Shown piece by piece: positions 6,373 through 13,103 of a stretch of DNA of 20,204 nucleotides. Made by a program: the position numbers and the translations under genes. Positions within the stretch are counted from its first letter, which is position 1; every line of letters begins with the position of its first letter. The DNA is from Pseudomonadota bacterium. Its GTDB lineage: Bacteria; Pseudomonadota; Alphaproteobacteria; Acetobacterales; Acetobacteraceae. The notes under the pieces were generated by a model. That model was not told where the DNA came from, did no database searches, and saw nothing but the letters and a program-made list of their open reading frames with translations. The stretch covers positions 1 through 20,204 of the forward strand of contig JAJZEG010000045.1 in the NCBI GenBank assembly GCA_021828605.1. The letters are read 5' to 3'.

Positions 6373-9300
6373 TTTTCATCTCTTTCCTGACAAGGCTGCA
6401 TCGCCGCCGTGAGCACATGGCGCACCGTATCATAGAACCCCGCCGCATCGTTTTCGGTCGCCAGCCGCGTCAAAGCAGCCTTGCGCAGCGCCGACCACTG
6501 ATCAGTCGAGCCATAAACGGCGGCAATCCGTGCCGCGAACCCTGGCGCATCGTCCATTGCAACCGCCGCAAGCTCAATCCCATCGGACCAGCCGAGCTGC
6601 CGGGCCAGTAAATCGGTCACGATACACGGCACGCCAAAGCCAGCCGCCTCGTATATTTTATAGGGTGTCCCCGCCGCGAACCGGGTCGGCGCGATGACTA
6701 GTCGATGGCTGTTATAAACAGGCTGCAAATCATCAATACTGCCCAGTAATCGGATGCCTTTCAGCCCGGCAAATTCACTCAAATCAAGCTCCGGCGCCCG
6801 GTAGCCCACGACCGAAAGCGTCGGCGTTTGATCGCCCATCAATGTTTCTAACGCGGGTAAAATTTGTTCGGCATACCAGCGCAGCGCGTCCAAATTTGGA
6901 CTATCCGGCTGATGCATACCTGCCACAAATAGTAATCCGGCGCGCTGATCAAAATCGCATAAAGTGGGCCGGATGGTCCCGATGGTGCCCAGCACCGTAA
7001 CATTTTCTACACCAATGGCGCGCAGCATATCCGCTTCGGCCTGATTGACCGCCGTCACCGACCGGCACATACCGGCGTGACGAAACTCCTCGGTCAACGC
7101 CGTCACGAAATCAAAATCCTGGCCAAAACTCGCGGCTTGCGCGGCGGCCCTTGCCGCCTCAACCGCTTCGGTATCAAGCAAAAATGGGGTTGAGGCCGGA
7201 TCGATCCCGGCTGCCTCGAAAATCGGCAAGGTTCGATCCAGATTATGCGTGCGAGATATCCAAATCGCATCATAATAATCGGCCCGCTCGGCGAGCAAAG
7301 CGGGCAGGGTCAGGATGGTCCGATCATACAGGATTTCGGCGGTATCGGGCGCATCGCCCCATAGGCTCATCAAATCCTGGCGGGTGCCATTGATCGGTAA
7401 CACCGAGACCTGCCAACCCGCCGCGACGATGGCGTGGAGCACATCATTGGCCCGGACAAATCCGGATCCGAGGCGCCGCACCGGCACGGTATCCTCCAAA
7501 TAGAGCAACCGCCGCTGAGCATCGCCACGACTGCGCGCGCGCAGGATTGAGGCGGCTTGGGCACCCCTCGCCTGAGCGACTTGGCTCGTCAAAAAAGCCG
7601 CTTGCTTGGCGCGGAACATCTCGCGATTTTGTCGCATCATGGCCATCGACTCTTCGGCATTACGCGCCGAGCCGAATTCGAGATGATGCACGATCACGCT
7701 GGGATCATAGACATTCCGATATCCCGCTTGCAAAAACCGCACGGATAAATCGACTTCCTCATAATAGGCGGGCGCATAATCGGGATCAAAACCCCCAATC
7801 TCGCGCCATATTTCAGTGCGGCAAAGCAAAAATACCCCTGAACAATAATCGACGTCGCGGACAAAATTCGCCTCCGGCACTAACGCTGGCTGATCGCGCA
7901 AATACCCGACCGTGGTGCCATCCTGCCAAATAATCGAGCCCGCTTCCTGCAAACGGCCATGACTGCGCAACACTTTTCCGCCCACCGAGGCAATTTTGGG
8001 GTCATGATCCAACCGGGCTAACGCATGGGCGATCGCGCCATAACCCAGTTCGATATCATTATTCAGCAACAGCACGGCGGGTGCGCGCACCATGGCCATC
8101 GCCCGGTTGCAGGCGAGCACGAAACCAAGATTGCGGGCATTGCGAAACAACACAGCACCGCGCACATAGGTTGCGATACGGGTGGTGTCATCGGTTGATG
8201 CATTATCGACCAAAATCAACTCGATTGGACCATCGAAATTTTGGCGCAGCGACGCCAGAGCCTGCATGGTGAGTTCAAACTGGTTGAACAACACCATGAC
8301 CACGCTGATCACCGGCGCTTGGTTTTCTAGCGAAAAATCAAGCACCGTGCGCGCAAAGGCCGCAATTTGATTGCGAGCCCGCAAGGCAAAAAGAGTTTTC
8401 CCGGTTGCTTCCGATAATTCCGGTGCGCGCTCGGGCGGGCAATAGGCTAATTGCAACGGCAAGCCGATGCGCCGTAAATGCGCGAATGCATCGCGAACCC
8501 GACCACTATTCAGGTCGTGGACGACCCGAGGATTTATATCGCGGTAGTAGAGTAAGTCGATATCAACGCGCGGACGGCGCAATTCGAAGGCGCCGTGTTG
8601 GACGAAATGCCGATAGCCGGAGGGCAATAATCCCGCCTCCACCGCAAACCTGATGTCTGGATAGGTTTCCAGATAAAAATGTTCGACGAATTCGGGCACC
8701 GGATCGTACCCGCCGGAAATTGGTAATGTCAGGTAATGGGTCAAAGCGGAGGGGAGTTTTTTCTGCTCTAACGCCTCATTAACATGCAAGTAGGTCTCAA
8801 TATACCAAGCTGGATCGAAATAAATCGACGGTGCGAGATGCGCGAAAATTGATCCCTCTTCGAGCGCCCGCAGGTAAAATCCGTATGCACCCCATTGATC
8901 AAGCAGAGCCGGATCCGCACCGGCCTTCTCTGCACCCTCGCGATAAAATTGTGGATCGAACAGAAAATGAGCCTGACGTTTCTCGAACTGGCCTGACTTC
9001 AACCAGTGATCATAACGGCCATAACAAAAATGTTGCTCCAAATTTTCGATGGTCATGTCTTCGTAGAGCATCGCGTAATAGCCGTCATCGAATAACAAAT
9101 GTGGTGAAAGCTGCCGGTAGCCAAGCCGGCAATAATGGTCGAACCCTGAGGCATAATCACCCTGCGCGATCAGGGCCGCGACATCAGGATTGGTCTTGCG
9201 ATAAAAACCCTCATCGAAATAAAATGTTGGATTATGCCCGAGTGCTGCGCCAAATTGCAGGTAATAATCGAGCACCCGCCCCATGACCCCCGCACAGATT

Positions 9301-9407
9301 GCCGCCGCGTCAGGATATCTGTTGCAATACCAGATCGGATCAAAAATCGCCCAAGCCGGAGGCTCTCCGGTCAACCCACGCAAAACCTCGTTCGCTGTAC
9401 CGACCAT
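6369..9407 (-). CDS. Multidomain glycosyltransferase (N-terminal repeats, GT2, GT4-like)
   Basis: Probably adds two sugars, or polymerises, in synthesis of a surface glycan; no transmembrane segments are obvious, so it is likely cytoplasmic or peripheral. Residues 20-300 hold about seven degenerate copies of an FDxxYYxxxNPDV-like motif, starting near 22, 64, 106, 150, 197, 242 and 283. The GT2 domain (about 366-600) starts VISVVMVLFNQ and has DNAS (401-404), LLNNDIEL (447-454) and the catalytic-base region YEEVDL (549-554). The C-terminal part (about 635-1005) looks like a GT4-type retaining domain, with LLFVAGMHQPDSPN (825-838) and GTPYKIYEAAGFGVPCIVT (913-931), whose glutamate binds the nucleotide sugar in that fold. 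The ATG at 9407 has a GAGG RBS. It heads the operon with the ligase and PanE-like genes. The start lies about 20 bp after a terminator hairpin, so its promoter is unclear. Donor and acceptor sugars are unknown. Confidence 0.9.
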   Translation of the reverse strand: MVGTANEVLRGLTGEPPAWAIFDPIWYCNRYPDAAAICAGVMGRVLDYYLQFGAALGHNPTFYFDEGFYRKTNPDVAALIAQGDYASGFDHYCRLGYRQLSPHLLFDDGYYAMLYEDMTIENLEQHFCYGRYDHWLKSGQFEKRQAHFLFDPQFYREGAEKAGADPALLDQWGAYGFYLRALEEGSIFAHLAPSIYFDPAWYIETYLHVNEALEQKKLPSALTHYLTLPISGGYDPVPEFVEHFYLETYPDIRFAVEAGLLPSGYRHFVQHGAFELRRPRVDIDLLYYRDINPRVVHDLNSGRVRDAFAHLRRIGLPLQLAYCPPERAPELSEATGKTLFALRARNQIAAFARTVLDFSLENQAPVISVVMVLFNQFELTMQALASLRQNFDGPIELILVDNASTDDTTRIATYVRGAVLFRNARNLGFVLACNRAMAMVRAPAVLLLNNDIELGYGAIAHALARLDHDPKIASVGGKVLRSHGRLQEAGSIIWQDGTTVGYLRDQPALVPEANFVRDVDYCSGVFLLCRTEIWREIGGFDPDYAPAYYEEVDLSVRFLQAGYRNVYDPSVIVHHLEFGSARNAEESMAMMRQNREMFRAKQAAFLTSQVAQARGAQAASILRARSRGDAQRRLLYLEDTVPVRRLGSGFVRANDVLHAIVAAGWQVSVLPINGTRQDLMSLWGDAPDTAEILYDRTILTLPALLAERADYYDAIWISRTHNLDRTLPIFEAAGIDPASTPFLLDTEAVEAARAAAQAASFGQDFDFVTALTEEFRHAGMCRSVTAVNQAEADMLRAIGVENVTVLGTIGTIRPTLCDFDQRAGLLFVAGMHQPDSPNLDALRWYAEQILPALETLMGDQTPTLSVVGYRAPELDLSEFAGLKGIRLLGSIDDLQPVYNSHRLVIAPTRFAAGTPYKIYEAAGFGVPCIVTDLLARQLGWSDGIELAAVAMDDAPGFAARIAAVYGSTDQWSALRKAALTRLATENDAAGFYDTVRHVLTAAMQPCQERDEK

Positions 9408-9425
9408 TTATAGCCTCATGCATGC

Positions 9426-9460
9426 AAAAAGGGCGTTTCCCGTGTTACCGGAAAACGCCC
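9426..9460 (-). terminator. Intrinsic terminator after the phasin gene
   Basis: On the minus strand GGGCGTTTTCCGG pairs with a GGGAAACGCCC arm across a short loop (9431-9460), followed by TTTTT (9430-9426). GC-rich stem plus T run is a standard rho-independent terminator for the leftward phasin transcript. Confidence 0.85.
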
Positions 9461-9465
9461 CTTGC

Positions 9466-9483
9466 CCCGGCGCAAGCGCCGGG
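9466..9483 (-). repeat. Perfect 8-bp GC hairpin between phasin stop and terminator
   Basis: CCCGGCGC-AA-GCGCCGGG is a perfect stem with a 2-base spacer. It has no T run and lies 22 bp downstream of the phasin stop codon, directly before the terminator hairpin. It could stabilise the phasin mRNA 3' end. Confidence 0.6.
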
Positions 9484-9505
9484 TCAATCGGTAAAGCGGT
9501 TAGAA

Positions 9506-10000
9506 TTAAAGCTTCGTGCTGAAGGTCTCGACCGCTTTGGTCATCCGCGCGGTGAGCGGCGCGATCGCTTGCTCGGTAATTTTGAGCGAGGCATCGGTCA
9601 TTTTGCTGGTCTCGGCAACCATTTTTTCAACCAAGGTGCGCGCAAAGCCGGTTTGCAGCTCAACCGCTTCCTTAACCGACTTAACACCCGATAACGCCTT
9701 CGCGGTCGCAACGCTTTCCTGCACCGACGCCTGGGTGGTCGCCGCCAGATGCTTGCTCAGATCCTGAACGCCCGTGGTAAAAATTTGCGAGGCCTTGATC
9801 AGAGCTTCGACATTGCCCTGGCTGAAGGTCATGAAATCTTCGGTGGTTTTCATCATCTTTTCCATCTGCTCCTTCATTTTCGCCTGAGAAGCCTCAAATC
9901 CGTGTGTCGCCTTCGCGATGCCCTCTTTCATCGATTCGAGAGTCGCTTCAAAGCCTTTGGTGGTCTGGGTCGCGTCGATCATTTTGCCTTTGGTGGTCAT
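9506..10000 (-). CDS. Phasin family protein (polyhydroxyalkanoate granule coat)
   Basis: Small amphipathic protein of 164 residues that would coat intracellular polyhydroxyalkanoate granules. It is rich in Ala, Lys, Met, Thr and Glu and lacks Cys and Trp. It is predicted helical over almost its full length, with the phasin-type segment FMTFSQGNVEALIKASQ near residues 56-72 followed by LQTGFARTLVEKMVAETSKM near 115-134. This arrangement is typical of the Phasin_2 family. I use the ATG at 10000; a TTG one codon earlier and an internal ATG are possible, but the AGGA 9-12 bases upstream fits the ATG best. The gene is monocistronic in appearance: its own terminator follows, and a candidate operator and promoter lie 65-106 bp upstream. 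No polymerase (phaC) gene is in the window, so the storage role rests on family membership. Confidence 0.9.
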   Translation of the reverse strand: MTTKGKMIDATQTTKGFEATLESMKEGIAKATHGFEASQAKMKEQMEKMMKTTEDFMTFSQGNVEALIKASQIFTTGVQDLSKHLAATTQASVQESVATAKALSGVKSVKEAVELQTGFARTLVEKMVAETSKMTDASLKITEQAIAPLTARMTKAVETFSTKL

Positions 10001-10064
10001 CAATTTGTTCCTTTGCTTTTAGCCAGTGTGATCAGTCATCGTCCGGATCGGTCCCGCAATTCGG

Positions 10065-10093
10065 AATGAAGCCGGAAAGGTTGTAACAGACAA
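10065..10093 (-). promoter_or_regulatory. Candidate phasin promoter overlapping an operator
   Basis: On the minus strand TTGTCT (10088-10093) and TTCATT (10065-10070) are separated by 17 bases, 65-93 bp upstream of the phasin ATG. The match to consensus is moderate (-35) to weak (-10). The -35 falls between the arms of the inverted repeat at 10079-10106, as expected for a repressor-controlled promoter. Confidence 0.35.
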
Positions 10094-10106
10094 TTTTGTA
10101 ACAACC
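10079..10106. promoter_or_regulatory. Inverted repeat GGTTGTAACA-N8-TGTAACAACC upstream of phasin
   Basis: The 10-base arms (10079-10088 and 10097-10106) match as reverse complements at 9 of 10 positions. TTGTAACA also appears as a direct repeat, 15 bp apart. The spacing and position over the candidate phasin -35 suggest the operator of a dimeric repressor. Phasin genes in related bacteria are controlled by PhaR, but I do not claim this matches a known PhaR site. Confidence 0.55.
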
Positions 10107-10205
10107 CATGGTTTCAATCACCGCTAAACCGGTTCGAAGACCCCGTCAACGATCCACAACCCAAAACTCAAGGCCAATAAGATCGCGCGAACGCGGAATG
10201 GTGCG

Positions 10206-10278
10206 GTGCAGCAAAATCGATTTACCCCTTCACAAAACCGGCGTCAAGCAGTTTTTTGTGCAGCGCACAATCGATTTA
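10206..10278. repeat. Imperfect direct repeat GTGCAGC(n)ATCGATTTA, two copies
   Basis: Copy 1 (10206-10224) reads GTGCAGC-AAA-ATCGATTTA. Copy 2 (10258-10278) reads GTGCAGC-GCACA-ATCGATTTA. Outer blocks of 7 and 9 bases are identical; the short middle differs. Starts are 52 bp apart, about five helical turns. Copy 2 overlaps the palindrome TTGTGC-AGC-GCACAA (10256-10270), which has a TGC-N3-GCA core. Confidence 0.55.
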
Positions 10279-10375
10279 TCGGCCGTGCCGTCGATAACGA
10301 TGAAAGCCGAAAGCGGCAAAATCTGGAGGAATTTCCTGTAATATACTGTTTTTCCGATTTATTAGGCATTTTAAC

Positions 10376-10404
10376 TAGACAGTGCGAATCACCTGCTTTA
10401 TCAC
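10376..10404 (+). promoter_or_regulatory. Candidate promoter of the D,D-carboxypeptidase gene
   Basis: TAGACA (10376-10381) and TATCAC (10399-10404) are separated by 17 bases, matching consensus at five and four of six positions. Transcription would begin about 28 bases before the ATG at 10439. Confidence 0.4.
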
Positions 10405-10438
10405 CCGGAGGCGCCATAATTTTATTTCTGGAGTTGCC

Positions 10439-11785
10439 ATGAACGGGGCTGCACTGCGTTTCCCGCCGTTTTGCGAACGATTTTCAGGAAAATCGTCCGC
10501 GCGAACGCCGCGATTACGCGCCCGTTTTGGCTGGAGCCTCCGCTCTGGATCCCGACTTTTGGGCCTCGCTTTGGCGCTCGGCGCCTTGTTGGCGGTGCCG
10601 CACCGAGCCCATGCCGGCCTGCGCGGCGAACCGACCAGCCCTGGGATTAGCTGGGTGGTCATGGACGCGAATACCGGGCGAATCCTTGGCGAAAATCAAG
10701 CCTACACCCTGCGCTACCCCGCCAGCCTGTCCAAACTCATGACACTCGATCTGGCCTTCGCGGCGCTGCATGCGCACCGGCTGAGTTTCGCGACCGATCT
10801 GCCGGTCACCGCCGCCGCCGCCGACGTTCAGCCGGTCAAGCTCGACCTGGTTCCCGGCCAGCTTGTATCGGTGCGCCAAGCCGTCCTGGGCATGACAACG
10901 CTTTCCGCTAACGATGCAGCCACCGCTCTCGGCCAGTATCTCGGCGGCGGCAGCATCCGTCATTTCGCCGCCATGATGACGGCGCGCGCGCACCAGCTTG
11001 GCATGTTGCGCACTCACTTCGCCAATCCATCGGGCTTACCGGATGCAAGCCAAGTAACCGATGCGTATGATATGGCGATTCTCGCCCGCCACCTGCTGAT
11101 TAACTATCCGCAATATCGCTATTTATTCTCCGTGCCGCAATTTACCTTCGAAGGCCGGATCATCCCGAATATCGATGGCATGCTCAAACGCTATCCCGGT
11201 GCAATCGGGATGAAAACCGGCTATACCGATCTGGCTCGGTTTAATTTGGTCACCGCTGCCGTGCGCAACGGCCATTTATTGATCGGCGTCGAGCTTCACG
11301 CTCGGTCCTGGCAGGTGGCCTATGTGACCATGGCGCATCTGCTCGACCAAGGGTTCGCTCATGATAATGCCGGTCGCCGCGCGCTGACCTTAGCCGCCAA
11401 CCAGCCGAGCGTCAGTTCGGTGATCGGTCAGCCTACCCCGGCCATTGCGCGCCCGATCACCGCCCGTCCCATTACGATGCGTCCGCAAGTTGCGGATATC
11501 GCCGTCAGCACCCGCGCCGATCATCACGGCGACTGGGTCGCCCAGGTTGGCTCTTATGATCAATATGCTGCCGCCCGGCGCCAGGCTTTGGCGGTGCATC
11601 GCCTGCGCGGCAATCGTGGGCGGGTGCTGGTTCTGCCCGCCCTGGTTCGGGGTCGCCGCATGTGGCGCGCCCAGCTGGTCGGGCTCGACCGGGTTGCCGC
11701 TAAACAAACTTGTCGCCTCCTCGCCGCCCATCATTTATCCTGTTTCGTGATCGCTCCGGCGCGCGAAAGCCTCGCCATGCGCTGA
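10439..11785 (+). CDS. D-alanyl-D-alanine carboxypeptidase (S11) with SPOR domain
   Basis: Periplasmic penicillin-binding protein that would trim the terminal D-Ala from peptidoglycan stem peptides. The 448-residue protein has a long basic N-terminus, a hydrophobic core (about 40-53) and a likely signal-peptidase site after AHA (residue 59). All three active-site motifs of the S11 family are present: SLSK (S96-K99), SAN (156-158) and KTG (259-261). A Pro-rich linker (about 330-350, with a short ARPIT repeat) leads to a C-terminal SPOR domain (about 365-440, beginning WVAQVGSY), which binds denuded glycan at the division septum. The start is the ATG at 10439, preceded by GGAG. An in-frame GTG at 10382 would extend the protein by 19 residues but lies within the candidate promoter. 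DacA/DacF-type proteins with SPOR tails are common in alphaproteobacteria. Confidence 0.93.
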   Translation: MNGAALRFPPFCERFSGKSSARTPRLRARFGWSLRSGSRLLGLALALGALLAVPHRAHAGLRGEPTSPGISWVVMDANTGRILGENQAYTLRYPASLSKLMTLDLAFAALHAHRLSFATDLPVTAAAADVQPVKLDLVPGQLVSVRQAVLGMTTLSANDAATALGQYLGGGSIRHFAAMMTARAHQLGMLRTHFANPSGLPDASQVTDAYDMAILARHLLINYPQYRYLFSVPQFTFEGRIIPNIDGMLKRYPGAIGMKTGYTDLARFNLVTAAVRNGHLLIGVELHARSWQVAYVTMAHLLDQGFAHDNAGRRALTLAANQPSVSSVIGQPTPAIARPITARPITMRPQVADIAVSTRADHHGDWVAQVGSYDQYAAARRQALAVHRLRGNRGRVLVLPALVRGRRMWRAQLVGLDRVAAKQTCRLLAAHHLSCFVIAPARESLAMR

Positions 11786-11821
11786 GCGGCAGCCATCCGC
11801 ATTTGCCGCCGGTCAGATTTT
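11786..11821 (+). terminator. Weak terminator-like hairpin after carboxypeptidase gene
   Basis: GCGGCA (11786-11791) pairs with TGCCGC (11804-11809), followed a few bases later by a short T run (11818-11821). Stem is only six base pairs with a 12-base loop, so termination would be partial at best. Confidence 0.3.
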
Positions 11822-11874
11822 AGAGTTAGTTTATTTCAACTCGACCAAGCCTGATTCATGATGAAAGAATAAAA

Positions 11875-13029
11875 ATGCGTGCGCTTCGCGTGATCCTGCT
11901 GTTTATTATCGTGCTCTTGCTCATCTGGATCGGCCTGTGGTGGTATGCCCAGAGCCAGCTTGTGGTCAGCGTGCATCGTGAGGAAACCACACTGCGCCAA
12001 ACCGGTTGGACCATTACCCACGGGCCGATCACCAGCGGTCATTCACCGCTCGCTGCGCGCGTTACCGTGCCAAATCTGGTCCTTATGCCGCCCGGCGCGC
12101 CTGGCACCCGCCCGACCATCGATTTCCCGCAGGTGAGCAGCCAGATCAGCGCGACCGACCCCTTCACCGTTGCCCTTGATTTGCCCCATCAATTCACCGT
12201 CAGCGCACCAGGCGGGTCGCAAATCGTGATCAAAGCCGATGCCATCGCCGTTCATTATCACTTCACCCCGAACGCAATCCTCAAGCACACACCGGATGCG
12301 GTGCGCGGCGCGAGCACCCGGATCAAAAATTTACAAGCAAGCGTCGGCGGCAGCAATTTTCCGATATTCACCATCGGCACCCTTAGCAGTCAGCTCACCA
12401 ATCATCCGCACGCTGACGGCAGTGATACCGCCCTCAACTTTAATGAAACAATCAAAAACATTGCCATTTCGCCGATTTTCGTGACCCTGGCCGGCCTGCC
12501 ATTCGGCGGCCAAATCAAGCAACTCACGATCAAATTAACCGCCTCCGGACCTGATTTCCCGAACCTGTTCACCGCAGCGACCCTGCCGCCGGCAACAACC
12601 GGCGCCAATCCACTCACCCAATCGACCGCCCAACTTGACGCGTTCGCCGCCCGCTTGCGCCCCTGGGCAAGCCATGGCGGGCATGGCCGTCTCGCGCTCG
12701 CTTTGCGCGTGGGCCCGCTTGACGCCAAACTCAACACCGCCTTCAAGTTCGACAGCACCCTGCAACCGCAAGGCCATGGACTCCTTAACGCAACCGGCTT
12801 GACCGCTTTTTTCACCGCGATCAGCACGGCCCAACCCCGCTTTGCTGGCGCCATCGCCGCCGCGACAACCGCGACCGCGCCGTTTATGACCACAGCGTCA
12901 AATGGCCATCACACGCTGCATATCGTTCTCGCCCTGCGCCACCGGAACCTCACGCTTAACGGCAAACCCGCCACCACCCTGCCCTTGATCAACTGGTCTC
13001 CAGCGTCGGTCGCGCCGGTAACGCATTGA
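11875..13029 (+). CDS. DUF2125 domain-containing protein
   Basis: Membrane-anchored protein of unknown function with 384 residues. A single hydrophobic segment at residues 4-25 (LRVILLFIIVLLLIWIGLWW) acts as an uncleaved anchor or signal; the rest would lie in the periplasm. The opening WWYAQSQL followed by GWTITHGPITSGHSPLAARVTVPNLVL (about 45-72) and repeated beta-strand-like alternation fit the alphaproteobacterial DUF2125 family, which looks like a lipid- or envelope-associated beta-rich protein. There are no cysteines. The start at 11875 is preceded by GAAAG. It follows the carboxypeptidase by 89 bp in the same direction and precedes the MFS gene by 74 bp, so shared transcription with either is possible. 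A role in envelope maintenance is only a guess from its neighbour. Confidence 0.75.
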   Translation: MRALRVILLFIIVLLLIWIGLWWYAQSQLVVSVHREETTLRQTGWTITHGPITSGHSPLAARVTVPNLVLMPPGAPGTRPTIDFPQVSSQISATDPFTVALDLPHQFTVSAPGGSQIVIKADAIAVHYHFTPNAILKHTPDAVRGASTRIKNLQASVGGSNFPIFTIGTLSSQLTNHPHADGSDTALNFNETIKNIAISPIFVTLAGLPFGGQIKQLTIKLTASGPDFPNLFTAATLPPATTGANPLTQSTAQLDAFAARLRPWASHGGHGRLALALRVGPLDAKLNTAFKFDSTLQPQGHGLLNATGLTAFFTAISTAQPRFAGAIAAATTATAPFMTTASNGHHTLHIVLALRHRNLTLNGKPATTLPLINWSPASVAPVTH

Positions 13030-13039
13030 AGCCATGACA

Positions 13040-13064
13040 GAACGGTGGTTTCATCCCACCGTTC
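13040..13064 (+). terminator. 9-bp perfect hairpin after the DUF2125 gene, without T run
   Basis: GAACGGTGG (13040-13048) and CCACCGTTC (13056-13064) form a perfect 9-bp stem with a 7-base loop, 10 bp after the stop codon. No T tract follows, so it may be an mRNA-end stabiliser or a rho-assisted terminator and not a classical intrinsic one. Confidence 0.5.
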
Positions 13065-13103
13065 CTGCCGCCATGATTAGGTCATGGCCGGCACCCCAAA
13101 CCG

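Larger units (their letters stand above)
10001..10438. other. 438-bp intergenic region with repeats and candidate operators
   Basis: Lies between the divergent phasin and D,D-carboxypeptidase genes. I see no convincing gene: the only open frames are short, basic and without a ribosome-binding site. It holds the near-perfect TGTAACA inverted repeat (10079-10106), two copies of a GTGCAGC/ATCGATTTA motif (10206-10278), the palindrome TTGTGC-AGC-GCACAA (10256-10270), an AT-rich stretch (10330-10380) and a candidate promoter for the carboxypeptidase gene. A small RNA cannot be excluded from sequence alone. Confidence 0.7.

Noticed and set aside
10108..10341. Small 77-codon rightward frame in the intergenic region
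   Set aside because: No ribosome-binding site, basic low-complexity composition, and it runs through the repeat elements; not supported as a gene.
10382..10438. Upstream GTG start extending the D,D-carboxypeptidase by 19 residues
   Set aside because: The extension would precede the signal peptide with extra charged residues, overlaps the candidate promoter, and the ATG at 10439 has its own GGAG site.
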